A program made the position numbers and the translations under genes. 64,000 bases of DNA from Methylobacterium aquaticum. Lineage in GTDB: Bacteria; Pseudomonadota; Alphaproteobacteria; Rhizobiales; Beijerinckiaceae. The stretch is from NCBI RefSeq assembly GCF_016804325.1, contig NZ_CP043627.1, positions 3,733,001 to 3,797,000 on the forward strand, written 5' to 3'. The notes under the pieces are model-generated. The model saw only the letters and a program-made list of their open reading frames with translations, made no database searches and was not told the origin of the DNA. This document shows positions 18,089 through 30,006 of the stretch, piece by piece (within the stretch, counting starts at the first letter, position 1; each line of letters begins with the position of its first letter).

Positions 18089-18867
18089 CTATCCCGGGCT
18101 CGCCGCCGACCCGGCCAGCAACCCGCCGTCGAGATTGATCTCCGCCCCCGTCATGTAGGCGGCCTCGTCCGAGGCCAGCATCGCCGCCACCGCCGCGACC
18201 TCCTCCGGCGTCCCGAACCGCTTGAGCGGCGTGTCGGCGACCAGGGCCGCCATCCGGGCCTCTCGCCCGGGCCCCTCGCCCAGCATCGGCTCCCAGATCG
18301 GCGTCAGGATCGCCGCGGGGTGGATCGAGTTGCAGCGGATCGCCCAGCCTTGCTGCGCGCAGTAGAGCGCCACGGTCTTGGTGTGGTTGCGGATCGCCGC
18401 CTTGGAGGAGGCGTAGGCCGCCGCCGCCGGAATGCCGACGAGGCCGGAGCGCGACGAGACGTTGACGATCGAGCCGGTCCCGCGCGCCTTCATCGCCCGG
18501 ATCGCGTAGCGGCAGCCGAGGAAGGTGCCGTCGAGGTTGACGCGGTGCACCGCCCGCCACGCCTCCAGGCTCGCATGCTCGGGATCGTGGCGGATCGGCC
18601 CATCCTCGAAGCCGGTGATGCCGGCATTGTTGACGACCACATCCACCTCCGGGACGAGGTCCGCGAGGTGCAGCCAGTCCTCCTCGCGGGCGACGTCGAG
18701 CGGGATGAACCGCGCGCCGATCTCGGACGCGGTCGCCGCGCCGGCCGCCTCGTCGATGTCGGTGACGATCACCTCGCCCCCTCGTGACGGAAGCGGAAAG
18801 CGATGGCACGGCCGATGCCGCGGGCGGCGCCGGTGACGAGGCAGGTCTTGCCGATCAGTCGCTGCAT
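18089..18867 (-). pseudogene. SDR-family oxidoreductase, broken by a one-base deletion
   Basis: A complete SDR of about 259 residues is readable in two frames. The first frame, from the ATG at 18867 with a GAGGAG site, encodes [20 protein letters not shown] and the TGxxxGIG NAD(P) motif. It stops soon after residue 30. The second frame carries [15 protein letters not shown], the YASSK catalytic motif and the C-terminal NLDGG. The join is in a run of five C (minus-strand G5) at 18777-18781, where one more base restores [12 protein letters not shown]. The dehydrogenase substrate is unknown. A sequencing indel is more likely than decay, since the rest is intact. Confidence 0.85.
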
Positions 18868-18937
18868 GAAGGCTCCTCGGGTCAAGACTCGGGATCACCT
18901 GACCTTACGGGATGCCTCGCTTGGCGGCCAACCCGCC

Positions 18938-19486
18938 TCACCCGAGATCCAGCCTCCCCTGCCGCCCGCCGAGGCTCACCCCCTCATGGGTCAGCAGCCA
19001 CTGCTTGCGGTGGAGCCCGCCGCCATAGCCGGTCAGCGTCGCGTTCGCCCCGATCACCCGGTGGCACGGCACCACGAGGCCGACCGGGTTGGCGCCGTTG
19101 GCGAGCCCGACCGCCCGCACCGCCTTGGTCCGGCCGAGCCGTTGCGCGAGGGCACCGTAGCTGAGCGTGGTGCCGGCCGGGATCGTGCGGAGGGCGGCCC
19201 AGACCTCGCGCTGGAAGGCGGTGCCGTTGGTACACACCGCCAGCCCGTCGATGGCGCCGAGATCGCCGGCGAAATAGGCCGCGAGCGGATCATGGATCGC
19301 CGATGGCACGGCGGCGTCGCGCAACGCGAAGGCGGTGCCGTAATGCAGCCGCAGCAGGCGCCGCATCCGTTCCTCGTGGTCCGACCAGTCGAGGGCGCGC
19401 AAGCGCGCCTCCTCGTCGAAGACCAGCAGCATCGTGCCGATCGGGCTCGGCAAGGTGCCGACGAGGAAGGTGGCAGGCGCGGACAT
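18938..19486 (-). CDS. ogt: methylated-DNA--[protein]-cysteine S-methyltransferase
   Basis: A 182-residue suicide repair protein that takes the methyl group from O6-methylguanine onto its own cysteine. The active-site PCHRVIG is present, preceded by the helix-turn-helix region TIPAGTTLSYGALAQRLGRTKAVRAVGLANGANP. The N-terminal half (SPIGTMLLVFDEEARLRALDW) is the usual non-catalytic domain. There is no Ada regulatory domain, so this is the Ogt type. The ATG at 19486 begins the fold; the longer upstream open frame reads through the next gene. Confidence 0.92.
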   Translation of the reverse strand: MSAPATFLVGTLPSPIGTMLLVFDEEARLRALDWSDHEERMRRLLRLHYGTAFALRDAAVPSAIHDPLAAYFAGDLGAIDGLAVCTNGTAFQREVWAALRTIPAGTTLSYGALAQRLGRTKAVRAVGLANGANPVGLVVPCHRVIGANATLTGYGGGLHRKQWLLTHEGVSLGGRQGRLDLG

Positions 19487-19548
19487 GACCGCCCAAGCGT
19501 AACCCGGGCGCGAGGCCGCCGCGACGGAGGCGGCGGCCCGTCCACCGC

Positions 19549-20630
19549 TCAGTCGAGCCAGCCCCTCAGCTCGCGGACGACGACGTGCTCGATCACCCGC
19601 ATGCCCTCCGCTCCGTCGTTGAGGCAGGGCAGGTAGGCGAAGTGGGTGCCGCCGCCTTCCTCGAAATAGTGCCGGTTCTCGCCGTCCAATTCCTCGAGAG
19701 TTTCGAGGCAATCGGCAGTGAAGCCCGGCGCCACGATGGCGAGGCGCTTCACGCCCTGCGCCGCTAGCTCCTTCACGGTCTCGTCGGTATAGGGCTTCAG
19801 CCATTCCTCGTTGCCGAAGCGCGACTGGAAGGTCGTGCGCATCCGCTCGGGCGAATAGCCCAAAGCCTCACGGATCAGCCGGCCGGTCTTCACGCACTGG
19901 CAGTGATAGGGATCGCCCTTCATCAGGTACGATTTCGGCACGCCGTGGAACGAGGTGAGGATGACCTCGGGCTCGAAGTCGAGGGCGGCGAGGTCGCGGC
20001 GGATCGCGCTCGCCACCGCGTCGATATAGACCGGGTCGTCATGGTAAGGCGGCGAGACCCGCACGGTCGGCTGCCAGCGCATCTTCATCAAGGCGCGGAA
20101 GGCCTGGTCGCAGGCGGTGGCCGAGGTCGCGGCGGCGTATTGCGGATAGAGCGGCACCAGGAGGATGCGGTCGCAGCCCTGGTCGAGGAGCGCCTGGATG
20201 CGCTGGTCGACCTCGGGCTTGCCGTAGCGCATCGCCCAATCGACCACGACACGATCCCCATCGCCGCCTGCAGCTTCTCGGCCTGGCCGCGGGTGATGGT
20301 CTTGAGCGGGCCCTCGTCGCGCTCGTTGTTCCAGACCGAGGCGTAGTCGCGCCCCTTCGGCCCCGGGCGCTTGGTCAGGATGACGAGGTTGAGCAGCGGC
20401 CACCAGATGGCGCGCGGCACCTCGATCACCCGCCGGTCGGAGAGGAATTCCTTGAGGTAGCGGCGCATCGGCCAGTAGCTCGTGCCCTCGGGCGTGCCGA
20501 GATTCATCAGGAGCACGCCGATCCGGCCCCAGCGCACGGCCGGGTGGCCGGTCGGCAGAGCGCCGGCACCGGTCTGGCCCACGGGAGTGGCGCCGCGGGC
20601 GAGCGCGGCGTTCGGGGTCACCTCGTTCAT
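19549..20630 (-). pseudogene. hemH: ferrochelatase, broken by a one-base deletion
   Basis: Ferrochelatase inserts Fe2+ into protoporphyrin IX, the last step of haem synthesis. The N-terminal frame from the ATG at 20630 gives GRIGVLLMNLGTPEGTSYWPMRRYLKEFLSD, and the second frame gives DWAMRYGKPEV, ILTSFHGVPKSYLMKGDPYHCQC with the catalytic His, and VAPGFTADCLETLEE. They meet at the C4 run 20256-20259 (minus-strand G4). One added G restores AAMGDRVVVDWAMRYG and a 360-residue protein. As hemH is normally essential in such aerobes, a sequencing error is the likeliest explanation. Confidence 0.9.
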
Positions 20631-20851
20631 GATCGTCCGGTCTGCTTGTCGGCCCGGAGGATGGCGCGCCCGGGCCCGTCTGTCTTCGCGTCGGGTGGCC
20701 GTCTACATAGCGCAAAGGCCGCCCGAACCAACGCGTCGCGACGCTGCACCGCTTTGCGCACGGGATGTTTCCCCGAGACATTCACCGGTCAAGATTCCCG
20801 TGGAAGAGTGCCGCGCGCATCCCGGGCATCTTGCCCTGCCGGAGACCCCGC

Positions 20852-22357
20852 ATGACCTCGCCGAGCCGCCGCCAGACCCTCGCCCTCGGCCTCGGGGCCG
20901 GACTTGCCGGTCTGGCGGCCGGACGCGCCGCCGCGCGGGCGCCGGATACCGACTTCACCCTCGTCCTCGTCAACGACATCTACCGGATGGGGCCGGTCGA
21001 CGGCCGCGGCGGCTTCCCGAAGCTCGCCGCCGTGGTCAAGGCCGAGCGGGCGAAGGGCCGGCCGGTCCTGGTGGCTCATGCCGGCGACACGCTCTCGCCC
21101 TCGCTGATGTCGGGCATCGACAAGGGCCGCCACATCATCGAACTGACCAACCTCATCAAGCCCGACGTGTTCGTGCCCGGCAACCACGAGTTCGATTTCG
21201 GCCAAGCCGTCTACCTGGAGCGGATGGGGGCCGCGAATTTTCCGGTCTTTGCCGCCAACCTGCGCCGGCCCGACGGCGCGCCGGTGCCGGGCACGCGCGA
21301 ATCGAGCATCCTGACGATCGGCGGGATCAAGCTCGGGGTGGTCGGCATCGCGCTGCCCGAGACCCCGGCCAAGTCGCAATCGGGCGATTGGGTGTTCGGC
21401 CCCGCCGTCGCGACGCTCGCCCGCGAGGCGGCGTCCTTGCGGGCGGCGGGCGCCGAGATGGTGCTGGCGGTCTGCCACACCGACCGGGCGACCGACGAGG
21501 CCCTGGTGGCGAGCCGGCACGCCGACATCGTGCTCTCGGGCCACGACCACGACCTGGCGCTCCGCTACGACGGCCGCACGGTCTTCGCCGAATCCGGCCA
21601 CGACGCCGAATACGTCACCGCCATTGACATCAAGGCGGAAGGGAGCGGCAAGGCGCTGACCTGGACCGCCGCCTTCCGCATCCACGACACCGCCGAAATC
21701 GAGCCGGACCCGGAGGTGCTGGCGGTGGTCCAGCGCCTCGAGGGCGAGCTGGCCCGCGAGCTCGACGTGCCGCTCGGCCGGGTGACCAATGCCCTCGACA
21801 CCCGGATCGAGGTGGTGCGCCGGGGCGAGGCCGCCTTCGGCGACCTCGTGGCGGATGCGCTCCGCCACGCCGCCGGGGCCGAGATCGGCCTGATGAATGG
21901 CGGCGGCATCCGCGGCAACCGGACCTATCCGGCCGACAGCGAGCTGACCCGGCGCGACGTGCTGACGGAACTCCCCTTCGGCAACACCTCGGTGCTGGTC
22001 AGGATCTCGGGCGCCCAGGTGCTCGCCGCCCTGGAAAACGGATTCTCGGAGATCGGCCGCTCCGCCGGGCGCTTCCCGCAGGTCTCCGGGATCACCGTCA
22101 CGGTCGATCCTGGCGCGCCGATCGGCAAGCGGGTCGTCTCGGTCGAGGTCGGGGGCACTCCCCTCGATTTAGGCAGGACCTACAAGGTGGCGGCCAACAA
22201 CTTCATGCTCGCCGGCGGCAACGATTACGGGATGCTGGCGGAGGGGCGGACGCTCGTCGGCGCCACCGACGGCACGCTCGTCGCCAACGTGGTGATGTCC
22301 TACATCCGCGCCAACGCGCCGCTGACGATCGCGACCGGGCGCCTCATCCTCCGCTGA
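20852..22357 (+). CDS. exported 5'-nucleotidase / 2',3'-cyclic phosphodiesterase family protein
   Basis: A 501-residue two-domain periplasmic protein. It begins with a twin-arginine-type signal (SRRQTLALGLGAGLAGLAAG). The metallophosphatase domain (residues 38-290) has LVLVNDIYRM, HAGDTLSPS, PGNHEFDFG, CHTDR and SGHDHDL. The C-terminal 5'-nucleotidase domain (about 315-490) has NGGGIRGNR, LPFGNTSVLVRISG and NNFMLAGGNDYGML. It likely salvages nucleotides or phosphate in the periplasm. The usual first-block sequence FNDFHG or similar is here VNDIYRM, lacking the standard His. It is divergent from hemH. Confidence 0.87.
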   Translation: MTSPSRRQTLALGLGAGLAGLAAGRAAARAPDTDFTLVLVNDIYRMGPVDGRGGFPKLAAVVKAERAKGRPVLVAHAGDTLSPSLMSGIDKGRHIIELTNLIKPDVFVPGNHEFDFGQAVYLERMGAANFPVFAANLRRPDGAPVPGTRESSILTIGGIKLGVVGIALPETPAKSQSGDWVFGPAVATLAREAASLRAAGAEMVLAVCHTDRATDEALVASRHADIVLSGHDHDLALRYDGRTVFAESGHDAEYVTAIDIKAEGSGKALTWTAAFRIHDTAEIEPDPEVLAVVQRLEGELARELDVPLGRVTNALDTRIEVVRRGEAAFGDLVADALRHAAGAEIGLMNGGGIRGNRTYPADSELTRRDVLTELPFGNTSVLVRISGAQVLAALENGFSEIGRSAGRFPQVSGITVTVDPGAPIGKRVVSVEVGGTPLDLGRTYKVAANNFMLAGGNDYGMLAEGRTLVGATDGTLVANVVMSYIRANAPLTIATGRLILR

Positions 22358-22384
22358 CCCCCGCCGCTCTCATCCCAGGTTCCG

Positions 22385-23089
22385 ATGCCGAACGACGATT
22401 CCGTGGCGGGCGCGCTCGCCCGCTTCCAGGCCTCCGGGTCGCCCTGGCTCGCCCTGCCGTTCTTCCGGGACGGCGGCGCCGAGCGGGTCGCCGCGGCGGT
22501 CGATGCCCGCAGGGAGGCCGGCGCCCGGGTGCTGCCGGCGCCGGAGGCCATCTTCAACGCGCTGACGCTGACGCCGCTCGACCGGGTGCGGGCGGTGATC
22601 CTCGGGCAGGACCCCTATCCGACCCCGGGCGACGCCCACGGCCTCGCCTTCTCGTATGTCGGCGGGCGCCGGCTGCCGGCCTCGCTCAAGGTGATCCTGG
22701 CCGAGATGGCGGAGGAGACCGGCTCCCCGGTGCCGACCTCCGGCGACCTCACCCCCTGGGCGCGCCAGGGCGTGCTGCTGCTCAATTCGGCCCTCACCGT
22801 CGAGGCGGGGAAATCCGGCGCCCACATGAAGCTCGGCTGGTCGGCGCTGACCGATCAGGCGGTCGAGGCGGTCTCGGCCGAGCGCCCGGCGGTCGCCTTC
22901 CTGCTCTGGGGCGCTCCGGCCCGCCAGCGCGCCGCCCTGATCGACGGGACGAAGCACCTGGTGCTGGAATCGGGCCACCCGTCGCCCCTCAACCGCAAGG
23001 CCGATTTCCGCGGCAGCCGGCCGTTCGGGCGGGCGAATGCGTGGCTGGAGGAGAAGGGTCTGGAGCCGATCGATTGGCGGCTGGCATAG
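22385..23089 (+). CDS. ung: uracil-DNA glycosylase
   Basis: A 234-residue family 1 uracil-DNA glycosylase that excises uracil from DNA to start base-excision repair. The water-activating loop GQDPYPTPGDAHGLAFS (Asp76) and the Leu-intercalation loop GHPSPLNRK are intact, as is LLLNSALTVEAGKSGAH. It starts 27 bp after the nucleotidase stop, so they may be co-transcribed. The length matches the family. Confidence 0.95.
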   Translation: MPNDDSVAGALARFQASGSPWLALPFFRDGGAERVAAAVDARREAGARVLPAPEAIFNALTLTPLDRVRAVILGQDPYPTPGDAHGLAFSYVGGRRLPASLKVILAEMAEETGSPVPTSGDLTPWARQGVLLLNSALTVEAGKSGAHMKLGWSALTDQAVEAVSAERPAVAFLLWGAPARQRAALIDGTKHLVLESGHPSPLNRKADFRGSRPFGRANAWLEEKGLEPIDWRLA

Positions 23090-23575
23090 AGAGATGGTGC
23101 AGAGGCGCCGGTTCGACCGGCTGCTCTTGCCGCTCTGGCGCAACCGTCGACGATTCTCCTCGTCATCAACCCAGTTGGTTTCGGTTGCGAGAGTCGTTTT
23201 TCCGGGACGGCGAAGTTTGCCGTCTGATGGATGCGGGTTCCGGGGTGAGTGGCGGCAGGTCCCGCCATGTCCCGCACTCAGCTCCGCGTTGCCGATCGCG
23301 AACAGGTGCCGGCCTCTGTCTGCCAGCACTCCCCGGCCTGTGGTCGAGCCCTGCGGACCTCGCATGGGATCTTCGATCCCCAGGCCCCTCCCCCGCTCGG
23401 GAGAGGGGACGCGCCCCTGTTTTCCCCGGACGGCCCTGCGCAGGGAGCGGGAGGGTCGTCGCACGGCGGCCGTAGGTTCGTTCAACAAAAAAAGCCGGCC
23501 TCCTGCGAAGCCGGCCCGTCGATGAGATTTCGAGCCCCGGGGGTTGAGCCTCTCGAGAGGGAACCCGCCCGACCT
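23090..23575. other. intergenic region with short GC palindromes
   Basis: No gene is supported in these 486 bases apart from a minus-strand terminator at 23487-23516. The stretch 23385-23460 contains short palindromes around CTCCCCCGCTCGGGAGAGGGG that resemble those at 9360-9600. It may be a degenerate copy of the same intergenic repeat type. Confidence 0.45.
23487..23516 (-). terminator. rho-independent terminator of the small membrane protein gene
   Basis: On the minus strand two GCCGGC arms (23510-23515 and 23494-23499) form a stem around a loop of about ten bases. They are followed by seven T (plus-strand A7 at 23487-23493). It lies 60 bp past the stop of the 86-residue gene. Confidence 0.8.
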
Positions 23576-23836
23576 TCAGCGCCGCCGCGTATCGCTGGAC
23601 GCCTCCGACACCAGCCGGCCGAGGCCACGCTGGTCGAGGCGGGCGGATTTGGCCTCGGCGGGTTTGGCCGCCGCCTTGCCGGGGGCGATGGCGCCGGTGG
23701 TGGCCGGATCGGGAATGGCGGCGAGCGCCGGGCTCGGCGCCCGGTCCTTCTCGCGTAGCGCGATCCAGTTCGCCGCCGTGGTCAGCGCGGCGATCGCGAT
23801 GATGACTTTGATTCCGCCGGTGAGGAGGCGCCACAT
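23576..23836 (-). CDS. small single-span membrane protein, function unknown
   Basis: An 86-residue protein beginning MWRLLTGGIKVIIAIAALTTAANWIALREKD, one hydrophobic helix followed by a charged, Ala/Pro/Lys-rich tail (IAPGKAAAKPAEAKSARLD). Probably an inner-membrane protein with its tail in the periplasm or cytoplasm. The ATG at 23836 starts the helix directly, and a clear terminator follows the gene, which supports real expression. No family is recognised. Confidence 0.65.
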   Translation of the reverse strand: MWRLLTGGIKVIIAIAALTTAANWIALREKDRAPSPALAAIPDPATTGAIAPGKAAAKPAEAKSARLDQRGLGRLVSEASSDTRRR

Positions 23837-24483
23837 GACTGGTCGGGACCCGTGATCTCGGTGGGCCGTCGGTCCGGCCCATGCCGACAGTATCGGACCA
23901 CAATGCTTAACGCGTGGCCCCTCGCGGCGCGGATCGGGTCGTCCCACAACGGGAGTTCCGATGAAGACGGGTCGAACGAGGTCGAGGGGCAGCAGGCGGT
24001 CGATCCGGGGGCCGCTCGATCGGGTCGGGCGCGCTCGAATTCTCCCCCGTCATCCCGGCGCCGCGACAGCGGAACACGGGATGACGGATCGACGGCGCTC
24101 AATATTCCGGATTGCCCGGAGCGATGCCCGAAAAGTCTGGTGGGCCATGCGCCAGGGTCGCGGTTCCTGTTCCCCGAACCCGTGACGCTCCTGCGACTGC
24201 TCGGCCCACTGAGCCTCACAGGAATGGGTGCAGAGAACTGGTCCGCCCCATCCCGTCGTCGCCGACCTCTTTGCCGCACAGCCCGGATGGGTTCCGGAAG
24301 CCTCCGGACGCGCCGGCATCGAGGACGGCCCGTGTAAGCCAGACCGGGCGGGTGGGGCAACCGGAATGCGGCCCTGGCCCTTGCGTCGAAACGCGCCGGC
24401 CGGAAAAGCTTGACGGGCCCCAAGAAAAAACCGGCGGGCTCAGGGCCCGCCGGGTCGAATCACGCGATCGGCCTAGGGCCTGT
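23837..24483. other. intergenic region without recognised genes
   Basis: About 650 bases with a lower G+C than the surroundings. Several short frames are open (for example 23852-24337 plus), but none has a convincing start, domain or codon pattern. The only structural element seen is the terminator at 24425-24453. Confidence 0.5.
24425..24453 (-). terminator. rho-independent terminator of the aspartate aminotransferase gene
   Basis: CCGGCGGG (24431-24438) pairs with CCCGCCGG (24446-24453), next to a run of A at 24425-24430 that reads as T6 on the minus strand. It lies 30 bp after the stop codon of the aminotransferase. Confidence 0.9.
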
Positions 24484-27104
<2,621 letters not shown>

Positions 27105-27123
27105 GCCGGAAGAGTGACAGAGA

Positions 27124-27951
27124 TCAGCCCGGGATCACGTCCACGATCTCGTAGGTGTCCGGATCGATGATCACGATGTCGTCGCCGACCAGCACGTACT
27201 GGAAGCCGCGATAGGCCGGGACCAGGGTGAGGATCGCCGGCGGCAGGGCGTGCAGCGTCACCGAGCGCGGGACCGCGACGCCGGCGCGCAGGGCGAAGTT
27301 GACGCCCGTCAACGGCCGCACGCCGGAGCGCACGATGGTCTGGCGGAACTCGGTGCGCTTCGTGGTGTCGAGGCGGGACACGGCGCCCCGCGCCTCGGAG
27401 CGACCGCCGCCGCGCTCGCCGCGCTCGGCCCCACGCTCACCGCGTTCGCCGCGCTCGGTTCCCCGCTCTCCCCGCTCGCCGCGTTCCGCGCCGCGCTCAC
27501 CGCGCTCTCCCCGCTCCGCGCCACGCTCGCCGCCGGGCTCGGCCCCGCGTCCGCCCCGTTCGCCCTGCTCGGCTCCGCGCCCGCCGGCACCCGGCTGAGC
27601 GCCCTCGCCCCCGGCCCGGCCACCGGGGGCACCCGGCTGCTGGCCTGCGCCGCCCGCCGGCCCGGCCCCGCCGCCCGGCTGCGCCGCACCGGCACCGCCA
27701 CGGGGACCGGCCGCACCACCCGCACCGCCGCCCGCCCCCATTCCGGCACCACCGCCGGCACCACCACCGGCCCCGCCGACGCCCGCTCCGCCGCCACCTG
27801 CGGCCCCGCTGGCCGCACCCGCACCGCCACCCCCGGCTCCGCCGCCGGCACCGCCCGCACCGCCCTGCGCAAAGGCCGTGGCCGCGCCGAGCACCAGCAC
27901 GGCCGCCGTCATCGTTCCGCGAAGCGCCTTGCCGCGAATGAGCTTGCTCAT
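27124..27951 (-). CDS. exported DUF1236 protein with Gly-rich and Glu-Arg-Gly repeats
   Basis: A 275-residue secreted protein. The signal peptide (residues 1-29, ending AFAQ) is followed by a Gly/Ala-rich tract (30-115), and then by about ten imperfect GERG(A/T)ERGERG units (115-180), highly charged. The C-terminal 90 residues are a DUF1236 domain (VNFALRAGVAVPRSVTLHALP, YRGFQYVLVGDDIVIIDPDTYEIVDVI). The low-complexity middle suggests a flexible linker or a matrix protein. DUF1236 function is unknown. The repeats are coding and not a CRISPR array. Repeat number may vary between strains. Confidence 0.85.
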   Translation of the reverse strand: MSKLIRGKALRGTMTAAVLVLGAATAFAQGGAGGAGGGAGGGGAGAASGAAGGGGAGVGGAGGGAGGGAGMGAGGGAGGAAGPRGGAGAAQPGGGAGPAGGAGQQPGAPGGRAGGEGAQPGAGGRGAEQGERGGRGAEPGGERGAERGERGERGAERGERGERGTERGERGERGAERGERGGGRSEARGAVSRLDTTKRTEFRQTIVRSGVRPLTGVNFALRAGVAVPRSVTLHALPPAILTLVPAYRGFQYVLVGDDIVIIDPDTYEIVDVIPG

Positions 27952-28263
27952 GTGACCCCTCTCCCGACACCGTCCCCGCGCGGCCGATGCCGCGGGTTGC
28001 TCCAGTGCCGGGCCGCAACGGGGAGGTGTGGGAAATGGTTCCGGAGCGCGACCCGCGGAGGCGGCGACGCCGCACGCCCCGTCCTGTCTCTTCGTTCTCG
28101 CCGAACCGCCGTCACCAGTCTCTCCGCGCCCCTGCGCTCGTTTCCGGCGCCCTCCTGCGTTTTGGAAAAGTCTTATCCAGAATAATCTGAAATAATAAAT
28201 TGCAAGCGGTGCGCGAATCACGACCTCTCGACAAGACCTCGAATGGGGTGGCGGAGGAGTGCG
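27952..28263. other. intergenic control region between two divergent exported-protein genes
   Basis: No gene is supported. The right end (28155-28205) is AT-rich, including TGGAAAAGTCTTATCCAGAA and AATCTGAAATAATAAATTG, a likely promoter area for the gene at 28264. The left end carries the ribosome site for the DUF1236 gene. Confidence 0.5.
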
Positions 28264-29970
28264 ATGTCGATCAATTCAGTCTTGAGTCGCCTGGGACTGG
28301 CGGCGTGCCTGCTTGCGACGGCGGGGCAGACGATGGCGCAGGCGGCGCAGTGCATGGGGCGCAACGGCATCCTCGACGCGCTCTACCGCGACAGCAAGCC
28401 CCAGGACGCGGCGGGCTGCGCGATGGAGGTCAAGGACGGCAAGATCCGGATCACCGGGCCGACCACGAACCCGGCCATGACCTGCCCGGACATGGTCGCC
28501 TGGAAGCTGTTCGCCGAGAGCATCCAGCAGAGCTTCTGGACCGACTGGGCCTCCGACCAGCAGACCTGGCCCAACACGCCGCTGGCACTCTGCAAGCCCG
28601 GCCAACCGCCGGGCACCCAGTGCTGCACGCCGGATGCGGCGAGCAATCCCGGCTACAACGATCCCACCCAGCCGGGAGGGCAGTGTCCCTACTTCCCCGG
28701 GGACCATGCGGGCTCGCCCGGGACCATGGCCCTGCGGGTCGGGCAGCCGCTGTCCAAGGCGCACGCGACGCGCTTCGGCGGCGAGGCGGCGCGCAATGCC
28801 CCGGTCGGCGTCGGTGCCGCCCCCGACCCCGATCCCGGCCGCAAGATCCGCCAATCGATGGCCGAGCTCGTCTTCCGCAACAAGCCGATGCTCGATTTCG
28901 TGTTCAAGAACGACCTCTACAACCAGCAGGGATTGCAGGCGATCTTCCAGCGGGCGACCGCCTACGCCAATCCCGGTCCCGACGCGGACTTCATGCCCTA
29001 TCGCCAGGTCGGCAAGCCGGGCGCCCTGGTCGAGGTCGATTTCCCGGTCGATGCCGTGATGATCAAGAGCAACTGGCTCAGCGAGAAGCGCGCCCAGGAG
29101 CTCGGGCTGCGCGACGATCCCGCCAGCCCCCACATCAAGATGATGATGAAGAGCGCGGCCAACGACAACAATTCCGACATCTTCGAAGAAGGCATTCACT
29201 GGCTGGTCGCGTTCCACATCTCCTCGAAGGACATTCCCAACTGGATCTGGGCGACGTTCGAACATGTCGGGAATCCGGGCCGCTGCGACTATACCGGCTG
29301 CAACGATTCCTACGGCTATGCCTCGTCGGATGCCGGCCTGCGGCCGGATCAGGCGACCAACTTCACCCGGCCGAAGACGACCTGCGACAACCTCCTGCTG
29401 AGCGACTACGTGTTCCAGCTCGGTGAGACCTATCCGGGCGGCACCCGCTCGCAGGCCCTCGGCAAGGTGCTGTCGGATCTCAGGGTCGGGACCGGCCCGG
29501 CCGCCTCGGGCAACCCGCTTCGGCCGATCGCCAGCGATCCGGCCTGGAACAGCTACCGCCTCAAGGGAACGCAGACCGAGTTCACCTCCTCGATCGGGCA
29601 GGCCACCCGCCTCGGCAACTCGGTCACGGAGGGCGGCTTCGTCAACTCGTCGTCCTGCATCAGCTGCCACGCCCGGGCGAGCCTCGGCGCCAACGGCTCG
29701 ACGGGGCCTCTGCCGCTCAGCGTGTTCGTGAGCGAAGCCTCGGATGTCGGCTATCTGCGCAGCGCGAACGGCGTGCCTGACCCGAACTGGTACGCCACGA
29801 GCCGCCAGCCGGCGACGCCGCTGGCGATCCAGACCGACTTCGTCTGGGGCTTCCTGTTCGCCAGCTGCATCGCCGGACAGGTGACGCCGGGCTGCCCGGC
29901 CAAAGCCGAGGCGCTGCGGGCGGGGGCGCCGGGGCAGCAGCGCTCGATCCGCAGCATCATCCGCCAGTGA
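28264..29970 (+). CDS. unrecognised exported protein with one CxxCH haem-binding motif
   Basis: A 568-residue secreted protein with a Sec-type signal (MSINSVLSRLGLAACLLATAGQTMAQA). The mature part is Cys-rich in its first third (CMGRN, GCAMEV, TCPDM, QCCTPD), with a central IHWLVAFHISSKDIPNWIWATFEHVGNPGRCDYTGC segment and a single SSCISCHARA near residue 470, a c-type haem attachment site. No other family domain is recognised. A periplasmic electron-transfer or redox-enzyme role is plausible. The ATG at 28264 follows GGAGGAG at 28252-28258, so it is preferred to the ATG at 28243. A terminator follows at 29976. Confidence 0.8.
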   Translation: MSINSVLSRLGLAACLLATAGQTMAQAAQCMGRNGILDALYRDSKPQDAAGCAMEVKDGKIRITGPTTNPAMTCPDMVAWKLFAESIQQSFWTDWASDQQTWPNTPLALCKPGQPPGTQCCTPDAASNPGYNDPTQPGGQCPYFPGDHAGSPGTMALRVGQPLSKAHATRFGGEAARNAPVGVGAAPDPDPGRKIRQSMAELVFRNKPMLDFVFKNDLYNQQGLQAIFQRATAYANPGPDADFMPYRQVGKPGALVEVDFPVDAVMIKSNWLSEKRAQELGLRDDPASPHIKMMMKSAANDNNSDIFEEGIHWLVAFHISSKDIPNWIWATFEHVGNPGRCDYTGCNDSYGYASSDAGLRPDQATNFTRPKTTCDNLLLSDYVFQLGETYPGGTRSQALGKVLSDLRVGTGPAASGNPLRPIASDPAWNSYRLKGTQTEFTSSIGQATRLGNSVTEGGFVNSSSCISCHARASLGANGSTGPLPLSVFVSEASDVGYLRSANGVPDPNWYATSRQPATPLAIQTDFVWGFLFASCIAGQVTPGCPAKAEALRAGAPGQQRSIRSIIRQ

Positions 29971-29975
29971 CGGGA

Positions 29976-30005
29976 GGCGCCCGGCGGCGAGCCGGGCGCC
30001 TTCCC
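29976..30005 (+). terminator. strong hairpin between convergent genes
   Basis: GGCGCCCGGC (29976-29985) and GCCGGGCGCC (29991-30000) form a perfect 10-bp stem with a 5-nt loop, followed by TTCCCC. It lies between the CxxCH protein gene and the convergent tartrate dehydrogenase gene and could serve both. The T tract is weak. Confidence 0.7.
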
Positions 30006-30006
30006 C

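Noticed and set aside
23852..24337. A 161-residue plus-strand frame in the gap before the aminotransferase gene
   Set aside because: No domain, no good ribosome site, Ser/Arg/Pro-rich composition and no neighbour support.
27300..27620. Possible CRISPR-like array in a repeated stretch
   Set aside because: The repeats are short, imperfect and in frame within the DUF1236 protein. There are no unique spacers of constant length.
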